A stretch of 64,000 bases of DNA from Brevibacterium luteolum (lineage in GTDB: Bacteria > Actinomycetota > Actinomycetes > Actinomycetales > Brevibacteriaceae): positions 186,001-250,000 of the forward strand of contig NZ_JABEMC010000003.1 of NCBI RefSeq assembly GCF_013004595.1. Reading direction: 5' to 3'. Under the pieces are notes generated by a model. The model did not search any database. It saw only the letters and a list, made by a program, of their open reading frames with translations, and was not told where the DNA came from. The position numbers and the translations under genes are program-made. Shown here piece after piece: positions 52,058-61,583 of the stretch (position 1 is the stretch's first letter; each line of letters starts with the position of its first letter).

Positions 52058-52081
52058 CGTTCAATTATTGAACAGTGTTCA
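52051..52081. promoter_or_regulatory. Two BioQ-like operators flanking the bioB -10
   Basis: TGAACATCGTTCA (52051-52063, containing the bioB start codon) and TGAACAGTGTTCA (52069-52081) are perfect TGAAC-N3-GTTCA palindromes with centres 18 bases apart. The AATAAT -10 lies between them. The pattern matches the TGAAC-N3-GTTNN type described for the TetR-family repressor BioQ. The regulator gene is not identified in the window. Confidence 0.75.
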
Positions 52082-52122
52082 GCTGGGTGCAAAACCGGCA
52101 CGCCACCGGGCGGCTCACCTCG

Positions 52123-52962
52123 CTATTTGGCGGTGTTCTTCTTCACCTTCGTCCGGCCGGCGCGTGCGGCCGAGTAGCCGGCTCCGACGATGCCGGCGGC
52201 ATTGCGCAGCTCAGCCGGCCGGATCGGGGCTTCGAGCTTGAGCAGCGGCAGGAAGCTCTCGTGCTCCTTCGACACTCCGCCGCCGACGATGATGAGGTCG
52301 GGGTGGAGGAGCAGCTCGATCTGCGCGTAGTACTGCTGGAGCCTCTCAGCCCACTGCTCGAAGCTCAGCCCTTCGCGGGTGCGCACCGATTCGGCGGCCT
52401 GTGTCTCGGCATCAGCGCCGTTCATCTCGATGTGGCCGAGCTCTGTGAAGGGCACGAGCTGGCCGTTGGCGAACAGCGCGGTGCCAATGCCGGTGCCCAG
52501 GGTGGTGAGGATGACGGTCTGCTTGCGGTAGTCGCGGCCGGCGCCGAAGGTCATCTCGGCAAGGCCTGCGGCATCGGCGTCGTTGAGGACGTAGCAGCTG
52601 CGGCCGGTTGCCTTCTCCAGATGCTCAGGCAGGTGCTCGCCGATCCAGGACTGGTCGAGGTTCGGGGCGAAGCGCACGACGCCGTCCTTGAGGACGCCGG
52701 GGAAGGCCACGCCGATGGGGGCGTGGTCGAGTTCGGCGGCATCGGCGATGATGTCCTTCTGCAGGGCCTTGTCGATGACCTGCCCGACGACCTCGCTGAC
52801 CGTGGCGACCACCGCCTCGGGGGTGGCCGGCTGCGGGGTGAGGATGCGGCTGCGCTTGAACGCCAGCTCACCGGCGACCGGGTCGATGAGGCTGGCCTTG
52901 ATGCCGGTGCCGCCGATGTCGACGCCGATGGCCCAGTCAGCGCGCTGCGCTGCCGGGCTCAT
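52123..52962 (-). CDS. ppgK: Polyphosphate glucokinase
   Basis: The 279-residue ROK-family kinase phosphorylates glucose using polyphosphate or ATP. It shows [55 protein letters not shown] and a C-terminal [12 protein letters not shown], the actinobacterial PPGK pattern. The Lys-rich tail (TKVKKNTAK) is common. The ATG overlaps the map stop (ATGA), giving a map-ppgK pair. Glucose released by the GH65 fusion could be a substrate. Confidence 0.9.
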   Translation of the reverse strand: MSPAAQRADWAIGVDIGGTGIKASLIDPVAGELAFKRSRILTPQPATPEAVVATVSEVVGQVIDKALQKDIIADAAELDHAPIGVAFPGVLKDGVVRFAPNLDQSWIGEHLPEHLEKATGRSCYVLNDADAAGLAEMTFGAGRDYRKQTVILTTLGTGIGTALFANGQLVPFTELGHIEMNGADAETQAAESVRTREGLSFEQWAERLQQYYAQIELLLHPDLIIVGGGVSKEHESFLPLLKLEAPIRPAELRNAAGIVGAGYSAARAGRTKVKKNTAK

Positions 52963-53870
52963 GCCGGGTCTCCTGGTCCGCCGTAGATGGTTGCGGTCTC
53001 ATCGGGCAGGGTGAGGATGTCGGCGCCGGTCTCGGTGATCGCGATGGTGTGCTCGAACTGGGCTGAGCGCTTCTTATCGGCGGTGACGATCGTCCAATCG
53101 TCATCCCATGCCTCCCATCCCTCGGTGCCGAGGTTGAGCATCGGCTCGATGGTGAAGACCATGCCCGGGACGATGAGCTCGTCGTGGTTTGGGGCGGCGT
53201 CGTAGTGGGGGACGATGAGCCCGGAGTGGAACTCCGCGCCGACGCCGTGGCCGGTGTAGTCGCGGACGACGCCGTAGCTGAAGCGCTGGGCGTACTTCTC
53301 GATGACCCGGCCGATGATGTTGATCTGGCGGCCGGGTTTGGCGGCCTTGATGCCGCGCATCATCGCCTCGTGGGTGCGCAGCACGAGGTTGCGGGACTCG
53401 TCATCGACATCGCCGACAAAGAATGTGAAGTTCGTATCCCCGTGCATGCCCTCGAAGTAGGCGGTGATGTCGACGTTGAGGATGTCCCCGTCGTTGAGCA
53501 CCGTGTCATCGGGGATGCCGTGGCAGATGACCTCGTTGACCGAGGTGCAGCAGGCCTTGGGGAACCCGCGGTAGCCCAGGCATGACGGGTAGGCGCCGTG
53601 GTCGCAGAGGAACTCGTGGGCGATGCGGTCGAGTTCATCGGTCGTGACGCCGGGAGCCACCGCTTGGCCGACGGCTTCGAGCGCGTTGGCGGCGATGCGG
53701 CCGGCGGCGCGGATCTTCTCGATGTCCTCGGCGGAGTAGACATCGCCGGCGTTGCCCTCGTTCGGGACGGCCTTGCCGACGTATTCCGGACGCGGGATGT
53801 CCTTGGGAACGGGCAGGATCGGAGAGACGGTTCCTTTGCGCAGGGTGCCAAGCGGTGCGTGTGAAGTCAT
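52959..53870 (-). CDS. map: Type I methionine aminopeptidase with N-terminal extension
   Basis: The 303-residue enzyme removes initiator Met. The catalytic core (about 45-295) shows [30 protein letters not shown] with the metal ligands Asp and His, [19 protein letters not shown] and [14 protein letters not shown]. The extra N-terminal 40 residues include PEYVGK, the SH3-binding-like segment seen in mycobacterial MetAP1c. A TAGACT -10 lies 10 bases before the ATG. Confidence 0.93.
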   Translation of the reverse strand: MTSHAPLGTLRKGTVSPILPVPKDIPRPEYVGKAVPNEGNAGDVYSAEDIEKIRAAGRIAANALEAVGQAVAPGVTTDELDRIAHEFLCDHGAYPSCLGYRGFPKACCTSVNEVICHGIPDDTVLNDGDILNVDITAYFEGMHGDTNFTFFVGDVDDESRNLVLRTHEAMMRGIKAAKPGRQINIIGRVIEKYAQRFSYGVVRDYTGHGVGAEFHSGLIVPHYDAAPNHDELIVPGMVFTIEPMLNLGTEGWEAWDDDWTIVTADKKRSAQFEHTIAITETGADILTLPDETATIYGGPGDPA

Positions 53871-53893
53871 GATGATCCCCAGTCTAACGCGGA

Positions 53894-53927
53894 AGGCGGC
53901 CGCCTCCAGGTGTGGAGACGGCCGCCT
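53894..53927 (-). terminator. Hairpin after ald
   Basis: Stem AGGCGGCCG/CGGCCGCCT is extended by CTCCA/TGGAG with a four-base loop, located 16 bases beyond the ald stop on the minus strand. There is no T-tract. Confidence 0.7.
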
Positions 53928-53942
53928 GCGGTGAGACGTGCC

Positions 53943-55061
53943 TCAGTCTGCGAGGACCTTCTCAGGTGCGGTGAAGTCGAGGTTGAATGCCTCGGCGACA
54001 TTGGCGTTGGTGACGTGGCCGTCGAAGGTGTTGAGGCCGCGTGCCAGGCCGGTGTCCTTCTTCATCGCCTCGCGCCATCCCTGGTCGGCGACCTTGAGCA
54101 CGTAGCTCATGGTGGCGTTCGTCAGGGCGCGGGTCGAGGTGGTCGGCACAGCACCGGGCATGTTCGCCACGCAGTAGTACACCGAGTTGTGGACCTCGAA
54201 GGTCGGGTCGTCGTGGGTGGTCGGCTTCGAGTTCTCGAAGCAGCCGCCCTGGTCGATGGCGATGTCGACGAGCACCGAGCCGGGCTTCATGTTCTGGACC
54301 ATCTCGTCGGTCACGAGCTTCGGGGCGCGCTTGCCGGGGATGAGGACCGAGCCGATGACGAGGTCTGCGGTGCGCAGCGAATCGGCGATGTCGTACTCGT
54401 TGGACATGCGGGCCTGCAGGCCGGTGCCGTACTGCTCTTCGAGCTGGCGCAGACGCGGCAGCGAGATGTCGAAGATGTCGACCTGCGCACCGAGACCCAG
54501 GGCGATGCGGGCGGCAGCGGTGCCGGCGACACCGGCGCCGACGACGGTGACCTTGCCGCGTTCGACACCCGGGACGGCCGAGAGCAGGATGCCGCGGCCG
54601 CCGTTCTTCTTCAGCAGGCTGTTGGCGCCGACCTGGGTCGACAGGCGGCCTGCGACCTCGGACATGGGTGCCAGCAGCGGCAGACCCTGACCATCGGGTT
54701 GGACGGTCTCGTAGGCGATCGCTGTCGTGCCGGCCTCGACGAGGCGGTTGGTCAGCGGCTCATCGGCGGCCAGGTGCAGGTACGTGAAGAGGGTGAGATC
54801 CTTCCGCAGGAAGTCGTATTCCTCAGCGACGGGCTCCTTGACCTTGAGCACCATCTCGCCGGCCTCCCACGTCGAGGCGGCATCAGGGGTGATGGTGGCA
54901 CCGGCGGCGGCGTACTCCTCGTCGGTGATGCTCGAGCCGAGACCGGCGCCAGCCTGGACGCTGACCTCGTGACCGCGCTTGGTCAGCTCATTGACACCGG
55001 CTGGGGTGATGGCCACGCGGAATTCGCTGTTCTTGACTTCAGTGGGAACGGCAATCTTCAT
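53943..55061 (-). CDS. ald: Alanine dehydrogenase
   Basis: The 372-residue NAD-dependent enzyme interconverts alanine with pyruvate and ammonia. It shows [76 protein letters not shown] (the NAD fold) and [11 protein letters not shown]. The start at MKIAVPTE has AAAGG seven bases upstream; an ATG 15 bases earlier is possible. It stands alone near the glutamine synthetase genes and fits a nitrogen theme. Confidence 0.95.
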   Translation of the reverse strand: MKIAVPTEVKNSEFRVAITPAGVNELTKRGHEVSVQAGAGLGSSITDEEYAAAGATITPDAASTWEAGEMVLKVKEPVAEEYDFLRKDLTLFTYLHLAADEPLTNRLVEAGTTAIAYETVQPDGQGLPLLAPMSEVAGRLSTQVGANSLLKKNGGRGILLSAVPGVERGKVTVVGAGVAGTAAARIALGLGAQVDIFDISLPRLRQLEEQYGTGLQARMSNEYDIADSLRTADLVIGSVLIPGKRAPKLVTDEMVQNMKPGSVLVDIAIDQGGCFENSKPTTHDDPTFEVHNSVYYCVANMPGAVPTTSTRALTNATMSYVLKVADQGWREAMKKDTGLARGLNTFDGHVTNANVAEAFNLDFTAPEKVLAD

Positions 55062-55165
55062 TGACAGACCTTTCATTTCAACGCTCTGGGGCGCAATTCA
55101 CAACTCCCTGACGCACACCTTACGGCGCGCGGACGATAGCGGCCAATTGCCGCCAGTCAGCGCGC

Positions 55166-55171
55166 TAGACT
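55166..55171 (+). promoter_or_regulatory. -10 hexamer of the small gene-glnA2-glnE operon
   Basis: TAGACT lies in GCGCTAGACTGGG about 70 bases upstream of the ATG at 55241. The leader carries a GAGGGAG ribosome site. Confidence 0.4.
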
Positions 55172-55240
55172 GGGACGACAGGGTGCCTGGGGCACACGCG
55201 TCCCCGGCGCTGCCTAACCGTCCGACGAGGGAGCTCAGCG

Positions 55241-55441
55241 ATGACTGATCAGGAAGAGACCTACGGCGCCGAGAAGTACTGGTTCAACACCAAGACCGGC
55301 AAGGTCGAGCACGGCCCGCAGAGCAACTGGGAGAACCGCATGGGCCCCTACGACACCGCCAAAGAAGCCGAACAGGCCCTGGCCAAGGCAGCCGAGAACA
55401 CGAAGCAGTGGGACGCTGAGGACAAGGAGTGGAACGGCTGA
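55241..55441 (+). CDS. Small SPOR-like protein upstream of glnA2
   Basis: The 66-residue acidic protein contains EKYWFNTKTGKVEHGPQ and GPYDTAKEAEQALAKAAE. This pattern belongs to small actinobacterial proteins annotated as SPOR-domain-like, sometimes described as modelling the residues WFN and YDT. No signal peptide is present, so it is cytoplasmic. Its stop overlaps the glnA2 start (TGATG), tying its translation to glutamine synthetase. Function unknown. Confidence 0.8.
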   Translation: MTDQEETYGAEKYWFNTKTGKVEHGPQSNWENRMGPYDTAKEAEQALAKAAENTKQWDAEDKEWNG

Positions 55442-56784
55442 TGTCGATGAACCGCCAGCAGGAGTACGTGCTGTCCACGGTCGAAGACCGTGACGTCAAG
55501 TTCATCCGCCTGTGGTTCACCGATGTGCTCGGCCAGCTCAAGTCGGTGGCCATCGTGCCTGCCGAACTCGAAGGCGCCTTCCGGGAGGGCATCGGCTTCG
55601 ACGGCTCCTCCGTTGAGGGCTTCTCCCGGATCTTCGAAGCCGATATGGTGCTGCGGCCCGATCCGGCGACCTTCGCGCTGCTGCCGTGGCGCGGAGACAC
55701 CGAGCCGACCGCCCGGATGTTCTGCGACATCTACGATCCCGACGGCACCCCGTCGGCCTCGGACCCGCGCAATGTGCTCAAGCGCCAGATGAAGATCGCC
55801 AGCGACCGCGGTTTCACCTTCTACGTCCACCCGGAGATCGAGTTCTACCTCTTCAAGTCCGGCCACCTCGGCGGCCAGCCGCCGGTGCCCGTCGACACCG
55901 CAGGATACTTCGACCACGTCGATGGCGGCACGGCGAACAACTTCCGCCGCAGTGCTGTGCAGATGCTCGAATCGATGGGCATCTCCGTGGAGTTCTCGCA
56001 CCACGAGGCCGGCCCTGGCCAGAACGAGATCGACCTGCGCTACGCCGACGGGCTGACGATGGCCGACAACGTCATGACGTTCCGCACCGTCATCCGCGAA
56101 GTCGCCCTCGAACAGGGCGTGTTCGCCTCGTTTATGCCCAAGCCGCTCATCGACGAGCCCGGCAACGGCATGCACACCCACGTCTCGCTGTTCGAAGGCG
56201 ATGAGAACGCCTTCTACGAACCCGGTGCTGAGTATCAGCTCTCCCAGACCGGCCGGCAGTTCGTCGCCGGTCTGCTGGAGCACACCCCGGAGATCTCAGC
56301 GGTGACGAACCAGTACGTCAACTCCTACAAGCGGCTGTGGACCGGGCACGAAGCGCCCAGCTACATCTGCTGGGGCCACCGCAACCGCTCCGCACTCGTG
56401 AGGATCCCGCAGTACAAGTCGGGCAAGGCCTCCTCGGCGCGGGTCGAATACCGCGGCATCGACTCCTCAGCCAACCCGTACCTGACGTACTCGCTCATGC
56501 TGGCCGCTGGCCTCAAGGGCATCGAAGAGGGCTACGAGCTGCCCGACGAAGCCGAGGACAATGTGTGGCTGCTGTCCGATCATGAGCGCCGCGCACTCGG
56601 CATCTCGGCGATGCCGGTGAGCCTCAACGACGCGGTCGCGAAGATGGAGAACAGCGAACTCGTCGCCGACACCCTCGGCGAAGCGGTGTTCGAGTTCGTG
56701 CTGCGCAACAAGATGCAGGAGTGGGTCGACTACCGCGACCAGGTCACCCCGCACGAGTACCGACGCCACTTCAACACCATATGA
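55441..56784 (+). CDS. glnA2: Glutamine synthetase type I, GlnA2-like
   Basis: The 447-residue enzyme joins glutamate and ammonia. It has GFDGSSVEGFSRIFEADM, the metal-ligand region HPEIEFYLF, EFSHHEAGPGQNEIDLRY, GNGMHTHVSLF and GHRNRSALVRIP. At the place where adenylylated enzymes carry a KDLYxLP Tyr it reads DNVWLLSD, so control by GlnE is unlikely. The linked glnE and length match mycobacterial GlnA2. The ATG at 55441 overlaps the preceding stop; ATG 55447 is an alternative. Confidence 0.93.
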   Translation: MSMNRQQEYVLSTVEDRDVKFIRLWFTDVLGQLKSVAIVPAELEGAFREGIGFDGSSVEGFSRIFEADMVLRPDPATFALLPWRGDTEPTARMFCDIYDPDGTPSASDPRNVLKRQMKIASDRGFTFYVHPEIEFYLFKSGHLGGQPPVPVDTAGYFDHVDGGTANNFRRSAVQMLESMGISVEFSHHEAGPGQNEIDLRYADGLTMADNVMTFRTVIREVALEQGVFASFMPKPLIDEPGNGMHTHVSLFEGDENAFYEPGAEYQLSQTGRQFVAGLLEHTPEISAVTNQYVNSYKRLWTGHEAPSYICWGHRNRSALVRIPQYKSGKASSARVEYRGIDSSANPYLTYSLMLAAGLKGIEEGYELPDEAEDNVWLLSDHERRALGISAMPVSLNDAVAKMENSELVADTLGEAVFEFVLRNKMQEWVDYRDQVTPHEYRRHFNTI

Positions 56785-59700
56785 GCCGTCAGGTCGACCC
56801 CGCACGCAGCCGCTCAGGCTTCGGGGACTCCCGCCGTGCCAGGGGGTTCCTGGCTGAGGCCGACGAGCTGCTCGGCAGGGAGGTGCTGAGCTCACCGGTC
56901 AGCGTCGAGCTCATCACCCAGGCACCTGACCCGGATGCCGCGGCGCTTGGGATCCTGCGCACCATCGAGGCACTCGATGAGAAGGGTCAGCGCCGCTTTG
57001 CCAGCGCCGTCGATGAGTATTCGAACTTCCTCCCACGACTGTCGCATCTGGCAGGGACTTCGGATGTCTCAGTCGATCACTTCGTGCGCCGGCCCGAGGC
57101 GGTGTTCCTGCTCGCCGCAGAGAACCAGACCCTGCTCCTGGGCACCGAGGCGGCCGAACCGGCGCGGCTGCGGGCCCACCTGTTCGAGGCCATCGGTGCC
57201 GATCCCGCCGCCGAGGCCCCGGTCGCCTCGGTCACGGGGGAGGACGCTGTCGTCGCGCTGCGGCAGGCCTACCGGGATCTGCTCGTCCAGCTCACCTGCG
57301 ACGATCTCGGCAGCCTGTTCGCCAATGAGATCGTCTGCGATGTGTCCGCGCTGCTCGCCGACATGGCAGCCGCGGCGATCGACGCCGCTCTCGCCGTCGC
57401 GCGGGCCGAAACCGATGATGCCGAGACGGTGCGGCTGGCTGTCATTGCGATGGGGAAGTGCGGAGCCCGGGAACTCAACTACGTCAGCGACGTCGACGTC
57501 GTCTACTGCTGGGCACCTGCTGACACCGGTGAGCCCGACAGCGGCGGCCAGGACACCGACCACGGTGCGCAGGCCCGCAGACTGGCCGAACTCGACGAAT
57601 CCGGTGCGCGAACAGCGACGAAGCTCGCCCACCGGCTGGCCGAGGTCATCGCCGGCTACGCGCCCGAACCTCCCCTGTGGGAGGTCGATGCCGCACTGCG
57701 TCCGGAGGGCAAGAACGGCCCGTTGGTGCGCAAACTGGAGGAGTTCGAGCACTACTACGAGAACATCGCCCACAACTGGGAGTTCCAGGCGCTGCTCAAG
57801 GCCCGCCCGATCGCCGGTGACCGCGACCTGGGCACAGCTTGGTTCGAGACCCTCAACCCGCATGTGTGGACCGCCTCGGCCAGACCCGGGTTCATCGACG
57901 AGGTGCGGCGGATGCGCATCCGCGTCGTCGACCTCATCCCGGCCAAGGAAGCCAAACGCCAGATCAAGCTCGGGGCCGGGGGACTGCGGGATGTTGAGTT
58001 CTCCGCCCAGCTGCTGCAGCTCGTCCACGGCCGCGACGACGAAGCCATCCGGGTGACGAACACCCTCGAGCTGCTCGACCGGCTCGGTGCACGCGGGTAC
58101 ATCTCCTCCGATGATGCCGCCGACCTCAGCGAGTCCTACCGGTTTCTGCGCACCGTCGAGCACCGGCTGCAGATCCCGCGGATGCGCCGGACTGCGCTGC
58201 TGCCGACACAGGAGAAGAAGATGCGCGCACTCTCGCGCAGCGTCTACGCCCTCGGCGACCGCTCTCCGCAGCGGCTGCAGGAGGAGCGCGAGTCCCGGTC
58301 CCGGCGGATCCGGGCGCTTCATGAGCAGATCTTCTACCGCCCGATCCTCGAAGCCGCTGCCGGCCATGGGGCGATCTCCCGGCTCTCAGCCGAATCGGCC
58401 CGCGAACGTCTGTCGGCGTTCGGCTACCGCGATCCGAAGTCGGCGATGAAGCACATTCAGGCGCTGACCACCGGTGTGTCGCGCGCAGCGATGGTGCAGA
58501 AGCAGGTGCTCCCGGCGCTGCTCGACTGGTTCTCCCGCGGTGTAGACCCTGATGCCGGGCTGCTGGCGTTCCGTCGGCTTTCCGAATCGCTGTCGACTTC
58601 GACGTGGTACGTCAAGATGCTGCGCGATTCCGGCGTCGCAGCCAAGTCGATGGCCCACGTGCTGTCGCTGTCCTCGTTCGCCACCGAGCTGCTGCTGCGC
58701 AACCCCAGCGCCGTGTCCTGGTTGGACGATCAGAGTCGGCTGCAGCTGCGGGAGCCAGAGGACATCGAAGCCCAGCTGCGCGGCATCGTCGACCGGCACG
58801 GCCACGAGGCGGTCCCGGCGGTGCGCGCCCGCTACAGCCGGGAGGTGCTGCGCATCGCGCTGTCCGACATCCTCGGCATTGCCGACCGCAGGGACATCCC
58901 CAAGCAGCTGGCCACCCTCATGGACACGGCGATCGATGCGACCGTGCGCGCGGTACGCGCCGGACTCGACGCCGATGCCGAGGTGGGCAAGTACGAGTTC
59001 GCGATCATCGCGATGGGCCGCCTCGGGGGAGCTGAGATCGGGTATTTCTCCGACGCAGATGTGATGTTTGCCTTCCGCTCTCTGGAGAAGAACCTCGACG
59101 CCGACGCCCGCTCCACGCTCAGTTCGCACGTGCGCCGGGTCGCGCTCGAGGTGACCAATCAGCTCGGCAGCGCCGGGCCCTCCCGACCGATTGAGATCGA
59201 TGCGGACCTTCGTCCGGAGGGCAAGAAGGGGCCGCTCGTGCGCTCTCTGGACTCCTACGCCGGCTACTACGACAAGTGGTCCGAGCCGTGGGAGGCGCAA
59301 GCGCTGCTGCGCGCCCGGCCGATCGCCGGTGAGCAGACTCTGCGCGATGCCTTCACCGAGCTCATCGACCCGCTGCGCTACCCCGACGAGGTGCCTGAAT
59401 CCTCGCTGCGGCAGATGCGCCGGCTCAAAGCGCGCATGGAGAGTGAACGCCTGCCCCGCGGCGCTGACCCGAATCGGCACCTCAAACTCGGCCGCGGCAG
59501 CCTGTCCGACGTCGAATGGACGGTTCAGCTGCTGCAGATGCAGCACGCCGCTGACAATCCACATCTGCGCACCACCGAGACCCTGGCAGCCCTCGACGCG
59601 CTCCTCGCCGCCGGGGAGGTCGGTGCCGAGGACGCCGAGATCCTCAGCGAGGCCTGGCTGCTGGCCACCGGCGTGCGCTCAGCTGTGACCCTGTTCCGCG

Positions 59701-59954
59701 GCCGCACGGCAGCCGCCCTGCCGGCGGACTCAGCCGAACTGGAGGCTACTGCCCGGCTGCTCGACTACGAACCCGGGTGCGGCCAGGACCTCTTCGACGA
59801 CTACCTCGGCGCCACCCGCCGGGCACGGAAGGTCATGGAGCGGTTGTTCTACGACTTCGACGAAGAGCAGGCAGGCAGCCACGCCCACGCGGCCAATCGC
59901 GGCCACGTCGCCGACCCCGACGAATTCGCCCGCGGCTACTCTCGCCGGTTCTGA
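56781..59954 (+). CDS. glnE: Glutamine synthetase adenylyltransferase
   Basis: The 1057-residue bifunctional enzyme attaches and removes AMP on glutamine synthetase according to nitrogen status. Two nucleotidyltransferase domains are seen: GKCGARELNYVSDVDVVY (about 225-245) and GRLGGAEIGYFSDADVMF (about 750-770). Each is followed by a DLRPEGKxGPLVR-type segment, with a helical linker between. The start overlaps the glnA2 stop (ATGA). Its likely target is GlnA1, encoded 1.6 kb away, which keeps the adenylylation Tyr. Confidence 0.95.
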   Translation: MSRQVDPARSRSGFGDSRRARGFLAEADELLGREVLSSPVSVELITQAPDPDAAALGILRTIEALDEKGQRRFASAVDEYSNFLPRLSHLAGTSDVSVDHFVRRPEAVFLLAAENQTLLLGTEAAEPARLRAHLFEAIGADPAAEAPVASVTGEDAVVALRQAYRDLLVQLTCDDLGSLFANEIVCDVSALLADMAAAAIDAALAVARAETDDAETVRLAVIAMGKCGARELNYVSDVDVVYCWAPADTGEPDSGGQDTDHGAQARRLAELDESGARTATKLAHRLAEVIAGYAPEPPLWEVDAALRPEGKNGPLVRKLEEFEHYYENIAHNWEFQALLKARPIAGDRDLGTAWFETLNPHVWTASARPGFIDEVRRMRIRVVDLIPAKEAKRQIKLGAGGLRDVEFSAQLLQLVHGRDDEAIRVTNTLELLDRLGARGYISSDDAADLSESYRFLRTVEHRLQIPRMRRTALLPTQEKKMRALSRSVYALGDRSPQRLQEERESRSRRIRALHEQIFYRPILEAAAGHGAISRLSAESARERLSAFGYRDPKSAMKHIQALTTGVSRAAMVQKQVLPALLDWFSRGVDPDAGLLAFRRLSESLSTSTWYVKMLRDSGVAAKSMAHVLSLSSFATELLLRNPSAVSWLDDQSRLQLREPEDIEAQLRGIVDRHGHEAVPAVRARYSREVLRIALSDILGIADRRDIPKQLATLMDTAIDATVRAVRAGLDADAEVGKYEFAIIAMGRLGGAEIGYFSDADVMFAFRSLEKNLDADARSTLSSHVRRVALEVTNQLGSAGPSRPIEIDADLRPEGKKGPLVRSLDSYAGYYDKWSEPWEAQALLRARPIAGEQTLRDAFTELIDPLRYPDEVPESSLRQMRRLKARMESERLPRGADPNRHLKLGRGSLSDVEWTVQLLQMQHAADNPHLRTTETLAALDALLAAGEVGAEDAEILSEAWLLATGVRSAVTLFRGRTAAALPADSAELEATARLLDYEPGCGQDLFDDYLGATRRARKVMERLFYDFDEEQAGSHAHAANRGHVADPDEFARGYSRRF

Positions 59955-59973
59955 ACCACCGGTTCGCACCTGC

Positions 59974-61443
59974 TCAGCCGAGCTCGAGGCCGAGGAGGGC
60001 GTTCTCGACGACCTCGGGCAGCGCCGGATGGATCCAGTACTGGTGCTTGGCCATCTGGTCAGCTGGCAGCCCGAAGGCCATCGCCTGGATGAGCGGCTGG
60101 ATGATCATCGAGGCTTCCGCGCCGAGGATGTGGGCGCCGAGGATCTGCCCGCTGGTGCGATCGGCGATGACCTTGCAGAATCCGGTCCGGTCCTCCAGCG
60201 CCCAGCCGTAGGCGACGTCGCTGTACTCCTGGACCTTGACGGTATAGTCGCAGCCAGCCTCCCGGGCCTCAGCCTCGGTCAGGCCGACGCCGGCCGACTG
60301 CGGGTACGAGAACACCGCTGCCGGGACCGCGTGATGGTTGGCCTCGGTGAGATCGGCCTCCTGCGCGCCACCGACTGAACCGGAGGCGATGTCGGCGAGC
60401 AGGTTGGCCTTGACGATGTGCGCCTCGTGGTTGGCGACGTGTTTGAGCTGGTAGTCCGAGCACACGTCGCCGAGCGCGAAGACACCGGGCAGCGGCTTTC
60501 CCCCGGAGCGCACCCGCTGGTACTCATCAACGCTGATCGAGCCCCGCTCGACGTCGATGTCGGTGTGCTCCAGGCCCAGCTGCCCGGTCGAGGGCGTGCG
60601 GCCGGTGGCCATGAGCACGAGGTCGGTGTCGATGACATCCCCGGCATCGGTCGTCAGTCGTACGGCCCGGGCGCCGGGCTGTCCCTGCGCAGCCTCAGCG
60701 TTTTCGCGGATCTCGTAGCGGGTCGCCACGGTGTCAGTGCGCAGGTCGATGCGCGGGGCGGCGCCGAACGCGTGGGTGAAGCGTTCGGAGACGAGCTCAT
60801 CGGAGTGTTTCAGCAGCCGCTTCCCGCGCACGAGCACCGTGACTTCCACACCCAAGGAGGAGAAGACATGGGCGAACTCGGCGGCGATGACGCCGCCGCC
60901 GATGACGACCATCGACTCCGGCAGCGCATCGATGCGCATGATGGTATCCGACGTGCGCACCGGGTAGCCGGGGGTGTCGACGCGCTGGGGATCGAGGCCC
61001 TCGGCCGTCGGAACGACCGGGTGGGAGCCGGTGGCGATGACGATGCGGTCGGCGGTGAACTCCGTGCCCGAGGCGGTGCGGAAGGAGCGGGCACCGGTGA
61101 ACTCGACATGTTCGGGGTAGACGGTGACATTGTCGAGCTCATGGGTTCGGTAGGCGCGGCCGCTGGACTCGATCTGGTCGATGCGCGAGAAGATCCGGTC
61201 GCGGATCGACTGCCAGTCCGCGCTGTTGAAGGAGGTGTCGATGCCGAAGCGCTCACCATCAGCGGCAAGACGGGCGAGGTCGGCAGTGTGCACGAACATC
61301 TTCGTCGGGATGCAGCCGACGTTGAGACAGGTGCCGCCGAAGCGGGCGGACTCAGCAATGGCGACCGAGAGGTCGTCGAAGCGGTGATCGATGATGGAGT
61401 TGCCGGACCCGGTGCCGATGACAAGTACGTCGTAATGAGCCAT
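59974..61443 (-). CDS. mtr: Mycothione reductase
   Basis: The 489-residue flavoenzyme reduces mycothiol disulfide with NADPH, maintaining the actinobacterial thiol pool. It shows HYDVLVIGTGSGNSIIDHRF, the redox disulfide in GGTCLNVGCIPTKMF (Cys39, Cys44), VVIGGGVIAAEFAHVFSSLG, VFALGDV and the C-terminal His-Glu in YWIHPALPEVVENAL. These match Mtr rather than lipoamide dehydrogenase. A TAGGAT hexamer seven bases before the ATG suggests a leaderless message. Confidence 0.93.
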   Translation of the reverse strand: MAHYDVLVIGTGSGNSIIDHRFDDLSVAIAESARFGGTCLNVGCIPTKMFVHTADLARLAADGERFGIDTSFNSADWQSIRDRIFSRIDQIESSGRAYRTHELDNVTVYPEHVEFTGARSFRTASGTEFTADRIVIATGSHPVVPTAEGLDPQRVDTPGYPVRTSDTIMRIDALPESMVVIGGGVIAAEFAHVFSSLGVEVTVLVRGKRLLKHSDELVSERFTHAFGAAPRIDLRTDTVATRYEIRENAEAAQGQPGARAVRLTTDAGDVIDTDLVLMATGRTPSTGQLGLEHTDIDVERGSISVDEYQRVRSGGKPLPGVFALGDVCSDYQLKHVANHEAHIVKANLLADIASGSVGGAQEADLTEANHHAVPAAVFSYPQSAGVGLTEAEAREAGCDYTVKVQEYSDVAYGWALEDRTGFCKVIADRTSGQILGAHILGAEASMIIQPLIQAMAFGLPADQMAKHQYWIHPALPEVVENALLGLELG

Positions 61444-61498
61444 GATACAAATCCTACGAGATCAGCCCGATCGTCAACGGGCCGCCCACACAGAGACA

Positions 61499-61535
61499 CC
61501 GCAGGCGGCATCCCGGTGGGGGAGACCGCCTGCGG
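61499..61535 (-). terminator. Hairpin after glnA1
   Basis: A ten-base-pair stem CCGCAGGCGG/CCGCCTGCGG with a 17-base loop lies about 50 bases beyond the glnA1 stop. There is no T-tract. Confidence 0.6.
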
Positions 61536-61583
61536 CGCTGCACCTGTCAGCCGGGCCGGGCTGCTCAGGTCACGGGGTGCTCA

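Noticed and set aside
59974-61443. Annotation as lipoamide dehydrogenase
   Set aside because: The GTGSGNSI start and overall sequence match mycothione reductase, and there is no adjacent 2-oxoacid dehydrogenase gene.
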